64,000 bases of DNA from Paenibacillus glycinis (GCF_009909185.1 NZ_JAAAMV010000005.1:156879-220878); one strand, 5' to 3'. Counted from the first letter of the stretch, positions 50,441 to 60,650 are shown. The notes: generated from the sequence alone by a model not told the origin. Program-made: numbers and translations.

Positions 50441-52138
50441 CTACATTTGAACATTGAACAGATTGCCGATCTTATACACGACGTCGTCCGTATCCGCGTT
50501 GATGCTGGCCGCTTCGTTAATGCTGGAGATGTTCTGGAGCGCTTGAATATTGGCGTTGTAGCCGATCGTGTAGATCGGAATCTTGTAGGTCTCGATGAGT
50601 CCTTTGATGTCTTCCAGCGAGTAGCCTTGATTCGTCTCCCCGTCGCTAAGCACGAAAATAATGGGCTTCGTGTTCGGATCGATGGCCAATTGATCCTCGA
50701 GCAGCTTGAGCGCAACGACGATGCCGTTGAAGGTCGCCGTGCCGCCGCCGGACTGCAGGCTGTTCACCGCCCCGACGAACATGGACTGCTGGTTCGTGTC
50801 GTACTTGGCGATCGGCAGCTTGATGGCGACGCCGTCCGAGTAGGAGACGAGACCGATGCTGTTGTCTTTGCCCAAGTATTTCTGCCCTTTCAGGAGCGAC
50901 TCCTTGAGCCGATTGATCGGCTCGCCGTCCATGCTGCCGGAGACGTCGGTGACGAATACCGCCGTGATCGGCTTGCTGCCGTTCTTTTTCTCTTTCCATA
51001 CCTTCTGCGCGGACGCGAGCAGGTTCCCATCCACGGGGGCCAGCTCCGACTTGTAGGATTCAAGTCCGTTGAACCCTTTTTCCTGCGCGGTTTGCATGTA
51101 TTTGTCCTGCGTCACGAATTCCGCGAACTTCTTGAGAATATCCAGCTTCGCCCGCGGCAGCTCGCCTAAAGCGTAGAGCGGACTATCGTGCCTGAACCCG
51201 AACGGCGTAAAGACATACCCGCTTTTCAAGTCGGCGGCGTTGACGTACGTCTGGTACTCCAGGACGAACCCGTCGAGGGCGCCGGACTTGGCCGCGTCGC
51301 GCATCTGAATGGTCGTGGAAGCGATGAACGGCACGTTGGATTGGAACTTCTCGAATTCCTGCACAGCCTTGTCGCTCAGCAGATTGGCGCTGTCGAAGGT
51401 ATGAAGCGCCGTGACCAGGAAATTCAAGCCCGTGGAGCTTGCGAAAGGATCGGTATACCCCATGGAGAGCTCGTTATTGGCGATCGCTTCCGTGACGGTC
51501 TTGACGTTGACGGAGCCGTACTTGTCGATCATGGCGTCGTACTTCGCCTTGGCGATGACGATTCCCGGAACGTTGCCGACGAGACGATTCGCGACGAGCT
51601 GCGTTTTGACTCCGCTTGCTTGAACCATCTCGCCCCACAATTCGTTCGAAGGGGTGAACGCGTCGGGGACGTACTTGCCTGATTTGATATAGTCCGCGGC
51701 CGTGCCCGAGGCGATATTCCGAATCCTGACCGAAGCGGGTTTGCCGTCCACGGCAATATTCGCCATGTTGAATTCGGTCGCCACGTCCGTCAACCATCCG
51801 TCGACGCCCGTGCCCGATTTTTCCGTGGACGAGAAGATCTCGACGAAGTTGTCGTTCGTGTTGTTCACCGTGATCGGGAACTTGCCGATATCGGGCAAGG
51901 ACGCGGCGACGTCGACGGGATCGAGGTCGATCTGGCCTTTCACGGGGGCATCGGTCGTCGGGGAAATCTCCTTGTACAGTTTGTTCAACCGGTCCCCGGC
52001 ATTCTCGGCCGTCACCTCCGCTTTCGATTTGCCCAGATTGGAGGTCAGCGACACCCCCGCATACACGAGGCCGAAGACCACCACCAGAAGAATAGCGGAG
52101 ATCAGCAGAAACTTGCTCTTTCTTTGCATCCTGGCCAC
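50441..52138 (-). CDS. Membrane-anchored solute-binding-like protein with von Willebrand A domain
   Basis: 565 residues. One N-terminal membrane helix (about 10-32), an extracytoplasmic region of about 330 residues resembling a type 2 periplasmic binding fold (IRNIASGTAADYIKSGKYVPDAFTPSN; ELSMGYTDPFASSTGLNFLV), and a C-terminal VWA domain with an intact MIDAS (AVFVTDVSGSMDGEP, then GGGTATFNGI and VLSDGETNQG). It is sandwiched between xpaC-like and telA-like genes with four- and 20-base gaps, so the three probably form one envelope-stress complex. Confidence 0.88.
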   Translation of the reverse strand: MARMQRKSKFLLISAILLVVVFGLVYAGVSLTSNLGKSKAEVTAENAGDRLNKLYKEISPTTDAPVKGQIDLDPVDVAASLPDIGKFPITVNNTNDNFVEIFSSTEKSGTGVDGWLTDVATEFNMANIAVDGKPASVRIRNIASGTAADYIKSGKYVPDAFTPSNELWGEMVQASGVKTQLVANRLVGNVPGIVIAKAKYDAMIDKYGSVNVKTVTEAIANNELSMGYTDPFASSTGLNFLVTALHTFDSANLLSDKAVQEFEKFQSNVPFIASTTIQMRDAAKSGALDGFVLEYQTYVNAADLKSGYVFTPFGFRHDSPLYALGELPRAKLDILKKFAEFVTQDKYMQTAQEKGFNGLESYKSELAPVDGNLLASAQKVWKEKKNGSKPITAVFVTDVSGSMDGEPINRLKESLLKGQKYLGKDNSIGLVSYSDGVAIKLPIAKYDTNQQSMFVGAVNSLQSGGGTATFNGIVVALKLLEDQLAIDPNTKPIIFVLSDGETNQGYSLEDIKGLIETYKIPIYTIGYNANIQALQNISSINEAASINADTDDVVYKIGNLFNVQM

Positions 52139-52141
52139 CTC

Positions 52142-52879
52142 TTAATTCTTGTAGTATTGGGTTTGCTTGATCAGCGCGTCGATCTCCTGCATGCACGGCA
52201 TGCCGTCGATGTCGCCGGGCTCCAGACTGTCCAAGCGGGAGATCTCGAGCAGGAGCTGATCCAGCTTCAACAGGATCTCCTCGTTCGTGGCCAGCGATTG
52301 CTTGGTGAAGGAGAGGTATTCGCCGTACACGCTTTTCCTGGCTTGCAGCAGCTCCGGCGATAAGGGCGACGGCTTCCGGCCCGAGACGCTTTCGAATTCC
52401 GACTCGTCGAACGTACGCAGCCGATTGATGACGCTTCTGACGTTCATGTAGAAGAGCTTCTCGACCTCATGGATAACGGCGGCAAACTTCTTATAGCTCA
52501 ACTCCGCGGGATCGAACCGCTGCTTCAGGACCTCCAGCAGCGTGCTCTTCTTCTTTCCCAATCGCTCCAATTGACGCAAGGCCATGCCAATATCTTCTTC
52601 TAACACCTTAATACGCCTGAAGCGCGATAATGCTTCGACATAATCGTCATGCGTCTTGATCTCCCGTACCGGCAGCGCGGCGTCTGCCTTGAAGAGCAGC
52701 GAGTAGCACCCATAGGTCAGCGCAATGGCGCTGGCGGCGAGAACGGTCGCGCCGATCGCCGAGGAGAGCGCGCTGCCGCCGAACTCGATCCCGAGAAATC
52801 CGCGGGAGAAAACGACAATATTCAACGCGACGACGCCAAGCGTCCAACCAAGCAGCTTTATGTATCTGGTAACGCGCAA
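52142..52879 (-). CDS. XpaC-like membrane protein
   Basis: 245 residues. Two membrane helices near the start (LLGWTLGVVALNIVVFS; SAIGATVLAASAIALTYGCYSLLF) and a long helical cytoplasmic part (FRRIKVLEEDIGMALRQLERLGKKKSTLLEVLKQRFD). It fits XpaC (the 5-bromo-4-chloroindolyl phosphate hydrolysis protein), which is paired with telA/yaaN in Bacillus. TTG 52879 follows GAGGGGTG. First gene of the operon. Confidence 0.8.
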   Translation of the reverse strand: MRVTRYIKLLGWTLGVVALNIVVFSRGFLGIEFGGSALSSAIGATVLAASAIALTYGCYSLLFKADAALPVREIKTHDDYVEALSRFRRIKVLEEDIGMALRQLERLGKKKSTLLEVLKQRFDPAELSYKKFAAVIHEVEKLFYMNVRSVINRLRTFDESEFESVSGRKPSPLSPELLQARKSVYGEYLSFTKQSLATNEEILLKLDQLLLEISRLDSLEPGDIDGMPCMQEIDALIKQTQYYKN

Positions 52880-53245
52880 TCGAACACCCCTCTGCCGGAA
52901 AAATCCATTCCTCTCACTATCATTGTACAACAATGTTAAATATTGGGGTAAGAGTTTTGTCGGAGCGAATGCAGTGCCTGGATGACCTCGCCTCCTGGAA
53001 TCGAAGCGGGCTCGAATCGAAAGCGTCCCACGAGGCCCCGCCAAGCCTGCGACTCCGGCGAGTCTGCACGGAAAGCGCCGTTTCAATTAGATTATGCGCC
53101 TCCGAGTGCTATATCCCATCCGGATGCGGCCGGCGAGGGAAGCCGCTTCCCTCGCGGCCATTATTCGACCTATACGCATGAGTCGCAGCGACGTTTCCGT
53201 TTGTTGGAAAGTCGCGGACGGCCTAGCTGGCACGAATGTCGTTAA

Positions 53246-53280
53246 ACGAAGAAAAAACCACCTTGTGAGGTGGTTTTAAG
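53246..53280. terminator. Bidirectional terminator
   Basis: AAAACCACC-TTGTGA-GGTGGTTTT. It serves the PH-domain gene (minus strand). The rest of 52880-53382 shows nothing gene-like. Confidence 0.8.
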
Positions 53281-53382
53281 TGGTAGCGATGCAATGCGGG
53301 GCAGCCATGGGAGTCGCCCCCTTGTCCGAAGGCGTCTTGCAAAGCCTCGCGGGCGTAATCTCGGTCAAGTCTATCCCGCAGG

Positions 53383-53757
53383 CTAATCCTGCAGCAGCGC
53401 GTTCGCGATCAGCATATCAAACTTTCGGATATCGACGCCCTTTTGCAATTTCACTTTGATGTGGCCGGCCTTCGTCCACAGCTCTACCTCCGCATTGAAG
53501 TCGAGAAACCCGCCGGCGTTCTCGGTGGACCACATGTCGATGGAGGAGTAAGGCAGGGAATAGATCTCGATTTTTTTGCCCGACATTCCTTGCACATCCT
53601 TTACGATCAGCCGCTTATTCGTGAACACGGCCGTGTCCCGAAAGGTTTTATAGGCCGCGACCGGCACTTCGCCCTTCACCAGTAACGCGTTAACATCTTG
53701 CGGTATGGGACATTCCGATACCAAGGTCCAATCTAAAATGCTTTGCGTAGCCGCCAT
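53383..53757 (-). CDS. Bacterial PH-domain protein
   Basis: 124 residues. The fold pattern ALLVKGEVPVAAYKTFRDTAVFTNKRLIVKDVQGMSGKKIEIYSLPYSSIDMWSTENAG matches bPH_1 (PF08000). Family members are cytoplasmic and of unknown role, often tied to envelope stress. AGGAGG eight bases upstream supports ATG 53757. Monocistronic. Confidence 0.88.
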   Translation of the reverse strand: MAATQSILDWTLVSECPIPQDVNALLVKGEVPVAAYKTFRDTAVFTNKRLIVKDVQGMSGKKIEIYSLPYSSIDMWSTENAGGFLDFNAEVELWTKAGHIKVKLQKGVDIRKFDMLIANALLQD

Positions 53758-53974
53758 CTGCCTAGCCTCCTATTAGTTGAGTTGCCTAATAGTCAGTTAT
53801 TCGACATTTTTCTAGTATTTCCTTTATTAAACAACAATTCCATATAAATTCTCCGGCAACGGCGACAAGCCGTACGTCCTTCGGCCCGCATATACTTGAA
53901 TGAGGACGCTCCATTCAGCCGAATCGCCGCATCTGCTTGCGACGGGCGAGCCTACTGCCCCGCCTTGACTGCGC

Positions 53975-54475
53975 TTATGGCCTCAAGTCCTCCCGCGCCC
54001 GCTTAAGCGCGTCTTCAAGCGTACCCCCGACGATGGTCATCGGGACCGATAACATCACGTTCATGGGAAGACCGAAGTTCTCGATGCGCATGCCGTCCGC
54101 ATAGAGACCGGTTGCGGCCTCCGTTTCAGGGAGAAGCTTCTCGGCCATTGTCCGATCGTCCGCGAGGAAGCCGTATAACTTCTTGCCCAGTCCATAGCCG
54201 AGTCCGCATTCAAAGACAGTGCCGGAATCCGGCTCCTTCCCCCGGAACGGATTCAAATTGGCGATGATGACATCCGCCTTCTCGATCAGCCTCACGTTTC
54301 CCTCGAAGATCGCTTTCGCCGTCTCCAGCAAGTCCGGCTGCGGCTTGATATCCTTGTCCAGCGGGAAAATGCCTTCAAATCCGTATTCCTTGCATAGCTG
54401 CTTCATCCGAAGCCCGATCTCCACGGCATCGGGTTGAAACACTTCGAATCCCGCCATATATACTTTCAGTTGCAT
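53975..54475 (-). CDS. Nucleoside 2-deoxyribosyltransferase
   Basis: 166 residues. KVYMAGFEVFQPDA, ADVIIANLNPFRGKEPDSGTVFECGLGYGLGKKLYGF and the catalytic Glu in the FECGLGYGLGK loop match PF05014. It transfers deoxyribose between bases in nucleotide salvage. ATG 54475 with GGGAG seven bases upstream is preferred to the start 24 bases earlier. 53758-53974 shows no gene. Confidence 0.9.
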   Translation of the reverse strand: MQLKVYMAGFEVFQPDAVEIGLRMKQLCKEYGFEGIFPLDKDIKPQPDLLETAKAIFEGNVRLIEKADVIIANLNPFRGKEPDSGTVFECGLGYGLGKKLYGFLADDRTMAEKLLPETEAATGLYADGMRIENFGLPMNVMLSVPMTIVGGTLEDALKRAREDLRP

Positions 54476-54620
54476 GCCTACTCTCCCTTTGCTTCTCAAA
54501 ATGCATTCGCCTTACTGTACAATAAAGGGAGGTTGACTGGCAAACTGCCGATTGGAGTCTCTCCAACGCTCGCGAATCGGTGCCATCCGTTATCATGCTG
54601 GTTCGACTTCCTAGTTTGCC

Positions 54621-54657
54621 CAAGCAAAAACCCAACCTGACGCGGTTGGGTTTTACT
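54621..54657 (-). terminator. Terminator of the large SLH propeller gene
   Basis: AAAACCCAACC-GCGTCA-GGTTGGGTTTTT on the minus strand; near-symmetrical. Confidence 0.85.
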
Positions 54658-54710
54658 TTGACGGACGCGAGCCGCGGCTGGGTGTCAACCACCGTTCGCT
54701 GCCGCGCCTG

Positions 54711-57700
54711 CTAGGTATTCGTAAGCTTCGCTACTTTCATCAGTTGGTACAATAAAAGGGCGCTCTCTTGACGCTGCGTGTTCTTTCCCGTCTGGAAATG
54801 GAATGCGCTGCTTGTCGGCAGTAGTCCCTTGTCCATAGCGGCGGCGTAATACGGTTTTGCCCAAGCCGGCAGCTTGTCGGGGTACACAGTTGAAGAAGTC
54901 TTAGTGAGGTCTACGCCCGCGTTGTCGTATTGAAATGCGTTCACCAGCATGACGATCATTTCTTGATGGGTAATGTTTTGATTTGGGCGGAAAGTACCGT
55001 CCGTATAACCATTAATCAGACCCGCGTCGACAGCTGCATTAACCTGCGGCGCATACCAAACGCCATTCGCAACATCTTTAAAGCTTTTGGAAGCCTGCTG
55101 CTTAGGCAGTATTCCCAAAGCCCTATTAAGCATCGCCGCAAATTCGGCACGCGTGACAACCGATTCCGGCTTGAAGCTTCCGTCCGGATAGCCGTTAATA
55201 ACCATTCGGTTCGCTAACGCCAAGATGCTGTCTTGATAAGGGTTGCTTTTACCCAAATCCTTAAAGTCAACATGATTTTGGATAACCGTATAGACGGAAT
55301 TTCCTTTACGCTTCAGCGTCACCTGCAGAATGCCATCCTTCCACTCCCACGTAGTGGGAACCGGGACGTAGGTTTGTGTGATTGGATCATAGGTTAAGCC
55401 TGTGTATACGGCATCCGTTTCTTTTGCAACGTTAACATTCAGCACATGCATGGCATAATCGGAAAAGTTCGATAGGATGCGACCCGGCCCGCTTCCTGTC
55501 AACTTCACTTCAAACTCCACAGGATCTCCCAACGGGACGCCGGCAGAGCCGCCAAATTGAGCTTTCAATTTGGTCTTATAGTCGCCCGCCGCTTGGGCAA
55601 TCGTAATAACGACCTTTTGTTCCGAACCGCTGCTTCCTGAAACCGATGCAGATATGGAGCCCACTGGAAGCTGAAGCTTGCCGGATGTCGATTCAAGAAT
55701 AAGTACGGCAGCCTTTGATTGCGCATGAATACTTGCCAATGCGGTTGAATCGATTTGGAATTGGCTGTTTTGCGTTGCCGTTTTTTCATCGGCCCTGATT
55801 ACGATGACCGGATTTTTCATGAAGCCGGGGTCGCTTATAGCCTTTGAAATAAAGGCCGCCGGCACTTCTGTCAACGACGAGGAAGTCCCATCCGCGTTTG
55901 CCTTGATTGTGGTCACGAGTTCGGCTTCACCAGTATCTGCATCTGGAGTTCCGCCGCCTTCAGGTGCTCCGCCTCCTCCGCCGCCGCCAGGCGCTCCTCC
56001 TCCTCCTCCGCCGCCGCCAGGAGTTCCACCGCCGCCTCCTCCGCCGGGAGTTCCTCCGCCGCTGCCGTCATTCGTAGCAGCAGGTATAACAACTAAAGTA
56101 CCTTCGCTTTCGATTTTATCCGTTGATTGCCGAGTAACGAGGATTTTATCCCCTGGATCTCCGATATCTCCAATCAAAATCGTAGTCGCGCTCTGATTCG
56201 AATTCACGACTCCGCTTCCTAGGATCGCGGTTTGTTCCTCATTGTACACACGTATAAAATCTCCGGCCACCAGATTATTCACGACGACGTTATCCGCCTG
56301 AACCATGTATTTGTGTACGATAATTGATGATGCCGGGATTGCCGGTGTCCGTTTATCCGCTAGAATGATTGGCGTGAAAAATGGCGATATAAAATCGTCG
56401 CTTTCCATGAAAACGCCGATTCCGAAGGCCTCCCTCGGCACATCCTTTACCGGAACCGTAACCGAATATGTGCGTTTTCCGCCATCCACCACGGCGATCT
56501 CGTCTCCAACGGGACCCTCTTCATTGATAAAATACAAATGATAACGGACATCGGGTATTTCAGTCGTCCCCTGTTTCCACGACACTGTACCTGAAAACTT
56601 ATTGATATCCGCATTCGTATCCGTCACCGCCAAATCTGTAGGGAGATATCCCGGCGCATCATAAATCGGAGCGGATGCATGAACGTCCAGAATATGCTCG
56701 TTGCCGTACATGCCAAGACGAATAATCGGATACACGCCAATGCTTACCGCCCCTTTAGGCATGGTCGAATACGTTATATCATACACGAACCGTGCATCCG
56801 TCGATGATTCTGTATTCTTAAAGAAATAATAGATCTGATCAAGCTTATTGCCCTGCTGATCTTGATAATATGCGGTATATCCCGTTATCCCGTCCTGGTC
56901 GGAGGGCGGCTCGAAGGACAGCTCGCCGTCAAGCGTACCGGATGTCAGGCTTTCATCCACGAATACGGCATTCGAAGGCCGGCGACCTTCGTTCATGACG
57001 GTTTGCATTTCTTCGACGCCGCTGAATTTAAATAAGCGCTTATCGGTTGCCAGGAATATCGTTTGATCGCCGCTGGCATAGACATGCTGGACGTATACTA
57101 ACAAATCGGACGATTTCGTAAAGCTGTCTCTGTCATAAACGGCCGCATTGCTGAACACCGTATTCCCGCGCGCAGCGATGATCTGTTCCGGATAAGTTCC
57201 GTATTGGACAGATAATTGGTTCACGTCGAGCCTTAGATTCCCGTAGTACAAATTATTCTCATCTAAAATGATATCGTTGCCGATATGATCCGTTGTTATA
57301 GGTTTACTTTCAAGCAAATTGTACGTTTGACTATCGTATTTATATAGACTTGAACTATCTCCGCCGTAGAGTATGTTATGATCCGAATCCAACATGAACG
57401 TATTGGGATAACGGATCCCCGTGCTCGTCTCATTAGCGATCGCATCCGTAGCGGAAGTACGATCGGCCGAGGTCACGCTGATGCCGTTCTCGCCATAGTA
57501 CAGAATTCGGTTGTTTTGATCGGGATACACATGATACGGGTAGCTCTTCGTGGTGATTTCGGCAAGGGATGCTTCCATCGGTATTCCGTCTGCCAGCTCC
57601 ATCACGTCGATATGGTTCTCTCCGTCAAAGATGACATAAACCTTGTTATTGAACAGCTTAATCTCCCTTGGACCGGAACCGATGAACATCTTCTTTACTT

Positions 57701-58829
57701 CGGTCATGTCATCTTTGCGAATCACGGCAAGTTCGTTGGTGCTTGCAACAATGGCATAGATGTAAGGAGATTCATCCGTGGTAATCCAGTCCGTAATCGC
57801 CTGATCGCTTCGGATCGAGTACGAATCCGCAGTAAAAGAGGCGGTCGTCCTTTGCGGTATCGTCAGATCGACTCGCGTGATCTTCTTGGCATCCTCGAAC
57901 CAATTTTCAATGCCTGCCAGATACGCGCGACCACTCGAGTCGAGCAGAGCGAACCTGCTGGCGGAAGGGAATAGCGCTAACGGGGTATATGAATCTTTAT
58001 CGTATACGCCTTGCGTAGTAAGAACATACGAATCCGTTACACCCAATACGACGGCTTCGAGATAAGTGTAATCGTCATTTGTTCTCGAGTATGTGCCAGT
58101 GGTCTCCGTCAGATTCTCTTTATTGAACTGATGACCGCCAAAATACACGGATTGCTCGTCAATGAATATATGTTTGAGCGATTGAGAGGCTCCTCCAATT
58201 TCCATATCGTCATCAATGTCATGACTCAGCTGTACTCCGGTCTCGGCGTCAATAGCCGCTATTCCTCCGTAAGAAGACAATTGACCGACGTAGAGCGTGT
58301 TGGACGGCTCATCGATCGCCAGCGCGACATCATCAAACGAGTACCCGCTTTGCAGTAAGGCACTCGTTCGATTACCTTTGTCGTATTTGTAGATCTTCTC
58401 ATCCTCGGTACCGTAGAAAAGACGATTGGAGGAAGCAGCGATCGATGTAGGTATACCGTCCGTAACAATCGTGTCCGTAATTTGTTGCGTTGCAAGATCA
58501 ACCGTTTTGATCATGGTTGCTCCGGAAAGCGCAATCTGCAGGGATTGACCGTCTCTTGCAAGCGAGTACGGCTTAGAACCTACGCTCAGCGTTTTCACAA
58601 TCGTCATATCGCTAAGTCGAATAAAATACAGACTATTGGCTGCGCTGGAGACGGCATAGATATAACCCGCATCCTCGTCCAATATCCAGTCCGTCAGCTC
58701 GTTCGGAAGCGAGAGCTCAAGAGATGCCGGTGCCGGATCCGCGCCGGCAGCCGGAAGCGCTACCCCCCATGTATTAAGTAATAAAAGCAATAGTACGAAT
58801 AGAGTCAGTTTTTTGCTTCCTTTTTTCAT
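54711..58829 (-). CDS. SLH-anchored secreted double beta-propeller protein
   Basis: 1372 residues. Signal peptide (1-29, VALPAAGA). Two homologous propeller-like halves (about 35-330 and 340-630) repeat the pattern DWI-x-DE, YIYAVxSxxN, VGSxPY, LYYG and xVYDxDSxT. Two Fn3-like modules follow (about 645-800), then a Gly/Pro-rich linker (about 918-963), a beta domain, and SLH repeats from about 1185 (SNPYQDSILALANRMVINGYPDGSFKPESVVTRAEFAAML). It should sit on the cell surface, possibly as a binding or adhesion scaffold. The coding DNA is markedly AT-richer than neighbours except in the linker, a sign of transfer or distinct codon use. Confidence 0.88.
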   Translation of the reverse strand: MKKGSKKLTLFVLLLLLLNTWGVALPAAGADPAPASLELSLPNELTDWILDEDAGYIYAVSSAANSLYFIRLSDMTIVKTLSVGSKPYSLARDGQSLQIALSGATMIKTVDLATQQITDTIVTDGIPTSIAASSNRLFYGTEDEKIYKYDKGNRTSALLQSGYSFDDVALAIDEPSNTLYVGQLSSYGGIAAIDAETGVQLSHDIDDDMEIGGASQSLKHIFIDEQSVYFGGHQFNKENLTETTGTYSRTNDDYTYLEAVVLGVTDSYVLTTQGVYDKDSYTPLALFPSASRFALLDSSGRAYLAGIENWFEDAKKITRVDLTIPQRTTASFTADSYSIRSDQAITDWITTDESPYIYAIVASTNELAVIRKDDMTEVKKMFIGSGPREIKLFNNKVYVIFDGENHIDVMELADGIPMEASLAEITTKSYPYHVYPDQNNRILYYGENGISVTSADRTSATDAIANETSTGIRYPNTFMLDSDHNILYGGDSSSLYKYDSQTYNLLESKPITTDHIGNDIILDENNLYYGNLRLDVNQLSVQYGTYPEQIIAARGNTVFSNAAVYDRDSFTKSSDLLVYVQHVYASGDQTIFLATDKRLFKFSGVEEMQTVMNEGRRPSNAVFVDESLTSGTLDGELSFEPPSDQDGITGYTAYYQDQQGNKLDQIYYFFKNTESSTDARFVYDITYSTMPKGAVSIGVYPIIRLGMYGNEHILDVHASAPIYDAPGYLPTDLAVTDTNADINKFSGTVSWKQGTTEIPDVRYHLYFINEEGPVGDEIAVVDGGKRTYSVTVPVKDVPREAFGIGVFMESDDFISPFFTPIILADKRTPAIPASSIIVHKYMVQADNVVVNNLVAGDFIRVYNEEQTAILGSGVVNSNQSATTILIGDIGDPGDKILVTRQSTDKIESEGTLVVIPAATNDGSGGGTPGGGGGGGTPGGGGGGGGAPGGGGGGGAPEGGGTPDADTGEAELVTTIKANADGTSSSLTEVPAAFISKAISDPGFMKNPVIVIRADEKTATQNSQFQIDSTALASIHAQSKAAVLILESTSGKLQLPVGSISASVSGSSGSEQKVVITIAQAAGDYKTKLKAQFGGSAGVPLGDPVEFEVKLTGSGPGRILSNFSDYAMHVLNVNVAKETDAVYTGLTYDPITQTYVPVPTTWEWKDGILQVTLKRKGNSVYTVIQNHVDFKDLGKSNPYQDSILALANRMVINGYPDGSFKPESVVTRAEFAAMLNRALGILPKQQASKSFKDVANGVWYAPQVNAAVDAGLINGYTDGTFRPNQNITHQEMIVMLVNAFQYDNAGVDLTKTSSTVYPDKLPAWAKPYYAAAMDKGLLPTSSAFHFQTGKNTQRQESALLLYQLMKVAKLTNT

Positions 58830-59021
58830 ATCGTGCTTCCCTTCTAGTTTTTAGTTCAATTACCAGTTTAATGATACCTTAGGACGCTCTTATTTCCTAT
58901 ATTAAAATTAGGAAATTCGACCCCTTGATTATGAAGTAAATGAAAATAAACATCTGATATACAAAAAGATGTTTGGGAAATGCGAGATACTCTATGTACG
59001 AATAAAAAGGGAGGAGAAAGC

Positions 59022-59056
59022 GAAAAACCCGACCTCGTACGGTCGGGTTCTGCATT
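59022..59056 (-). terminator. Terminator between SLH remnant and propeller gene
   Basis: On the minus strand AACCCGACCGTACGAGGTCGGGTT is followed by TTTC. The remainder of 58830-59179 is AT-rich upstream sequence of the propeller gene. Confidence 0.8.
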
Positions 59057-59196
59057 AGGTGGAGACGAACTTATGCTGGTGCAAGGACCTAACAATCAAT
59101 TGAACCGCTACGCCGCACCGCTCATCAGAACGAAAACCGGGCTTTCGACTTATTGACCGTGCACCTTTAGCCGATATTGCTCGAGGAAGGCGTATC

Positions 59197-59286
59197 CGTA
59201 ACCGGGATCATCGGATGGGAGTGACGGTCCGAGGGTACGTCCGTGACCGGGATCACCGGATGGGAGTGACGGTCCGAGGGTACGTC
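59197..59286. repeat. 45-bp tandem direct repeat, two copies
   Basis: Two head-to-tail 45-base units (59197-59241 and 59242-59286) beginning GTAACCGGGATCATCGG and GTGACCGGGATCACCGG differ at three positions. They overlap the 3' end of the SLH remnant gene. 45 is a multiple of three, as in coding duplications. Confidence 0.8.
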
Positions 59287-59723
59287 GCTCGACGGTTGAC
59301 GAGCTTTAAATAGGCGAGCGCATCATAAATTTCTTCCCCGGCTTCGGCGCGAGTGATCGATTTCGCGGGAAGGAAGTTGTTGTCGTCGTCCAGCTTCGCA
59401 ATGTTCAGAACGAACGCGCCGAGGATTACGCTGTCGACGCCGTTTGCGAATTTGTCGGTGTCGGCAATGCGGTCCGGGCTCATTTTAACAACCGGCAAGC
59501 CGACTTGCGTCGCGATGGCGTTCATAAGTGGGCGCGTGAATTCTTCGCGCGTCCACGTTTGCTCCGGATCGATATCCTTCGGCAAATCCAAGCCGTTGTT
59601 CGCGGCGATGATCAACGTATTCGCGTACCAAGCCGTGTCGTCGGCTTTCGAATAATAGTCGCTTGCTTTCGGCGCTTTCATGAAGCGAATCTTCCGGAAA
59701 GTTGCAATGCGCGAGCAATTCAT
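59253..59723 (-). pseudogene. Remnant of an SLH-domain/S-layer protein gene
   Basis: 156 residues. KAPKASDYYSKADDTAWYANTLIIAANNGLDLPKDIDPEQTWTREEFTRPLMNAI and FLPAKSITRAEAGEEIYDALAYLK are two SLH-like units as in Paenibacillus S-layer proteins. There is no signal peptide and no usable Shine-Dalgarno, and the first 14 residues look spurious. The end runs into a tandem repeat that supplies the stop. I read it as the 3' fragment of a larger decayed gene. Confidence 0.65.
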
Positions 59724-59900
59724 GCGACGACGTCTTGAGGCAATTTAATTCAAGCTATGTAGCGAAAGAAGAACAACGCTGAGGAATCCGCTTAACTATT
59801 AAGCGAACCCCCTTATTCAATTCCTATACAGCGGCTTCTAATTGAGCTTAAAGCAATGCCTATGCGGCAAAGAAACCAACGAGCGAACCGAGGCGCTACA

Positions 59901-60362
59901 TTATAATCCAAGCTCGGAGAGACTGGGATAATGATCCGGACGGCGCCCCGACGGCCAGCGGAACTTCCGGTCGGCCTCGCGGATCGGCATATCGTTGATC
60001 GACGCGTAACGGCGCTTGTTCAATCCGGTTTCGCTGAATTCCCAATTCTCGTTCCCGTAGGATCTGAACCATTGGCCCCCGTCGTCATGCCACTCGTAGG
60101 CGAAACGCACCGCGATCCGGTTCCCGTTAAAGGACCAGAGCTCCTTAATGAGCCGATAATCCAGCTCCTTGTTCCACTTCCTCGTCAGAAACTGAATGAT
60201 CTCCGCCCTGCCCACGGGAAATTCGACCCTGTTCCGCCAAGGGCAGTCCTCGGTGTAGTCCATCGCCACCAATTGAGGGTCGCGCGTGTTCCAGTCGTTT
60301 TCCGCCTTTCGGACCTTCGCGGTTGCCGTCTCCAATGTGAAAGGTGCCAAAATAATTCGCAT
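59901..60362 (-). CDS. NTF2-like DUF1348 family protein
   Basis: 153 residues. [71 protein letters not shown] and the end [20 protein letters not shown] are the DUF1348 (PF07080) signature; length is typical. It is a small alpha+beta cone-fold protein of unknown substrate. ATG 60362 lies 14 bases after AAAGGAG, a little far; the frame is open to 60503 without a better site. Confidence 0.85.
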   Translation of the reverse strand: MRIILAPFTLETATAKVRKAENDWNTRDPQLVAMDYTEDCPWRNRVEFPVGRAEIIQFLTRKWNKELDYRLIKELWSFNGNRIAVRFAYEWHDDGGQWFRSYGNENWEFSETGLNKRRYASINDMPIREADRKFRWPSGRRPDHYPSLSELGL

Positions 60363-60613
60363 CGAACCGTGCACGTCTCCTTTGCCGTTGCTTGCCGTAT
60401 GACCCCAAGGGCTTGCTGCTGCGTTAACATTCATCCCGTTTCGAGCGCCTTTGGCCTGGTCATTTGTACCATTATACGGCGACGCGGTCGACGTGTGCGG
60501 CATGAACGCGAGCTTTGCTTGGCATAACCATAATATCCATTACTGGAAAGAAATCATTCGGAGAGATGCCCATTTGCGTAATCGAGCGCCAGTTGCTTAA
60601 CTTCTTAAGAAAG

Positions 60614-60650
60614 CAAAAATCCACAACCTCATTCGGTCGTGGATTGTCTT
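60614..60650 (-). terminator. Terminator of the HtrA-like gene
   Basis: On the minus strand ATCCACGACC-GAATGA-GGTTGTGGAT is followed by TTTT. Nothing else is seen in 60363-60774. Confidence 0.8.

Noticed and set aside
55930..56075. CRISPR-like or minisatellite array in the Gly/Pro linker
   Set aside because: It is an in-frame GGC/GGA-rich coding repeat (Gly-Pro-Ala linker), without spacers of unique sequence.
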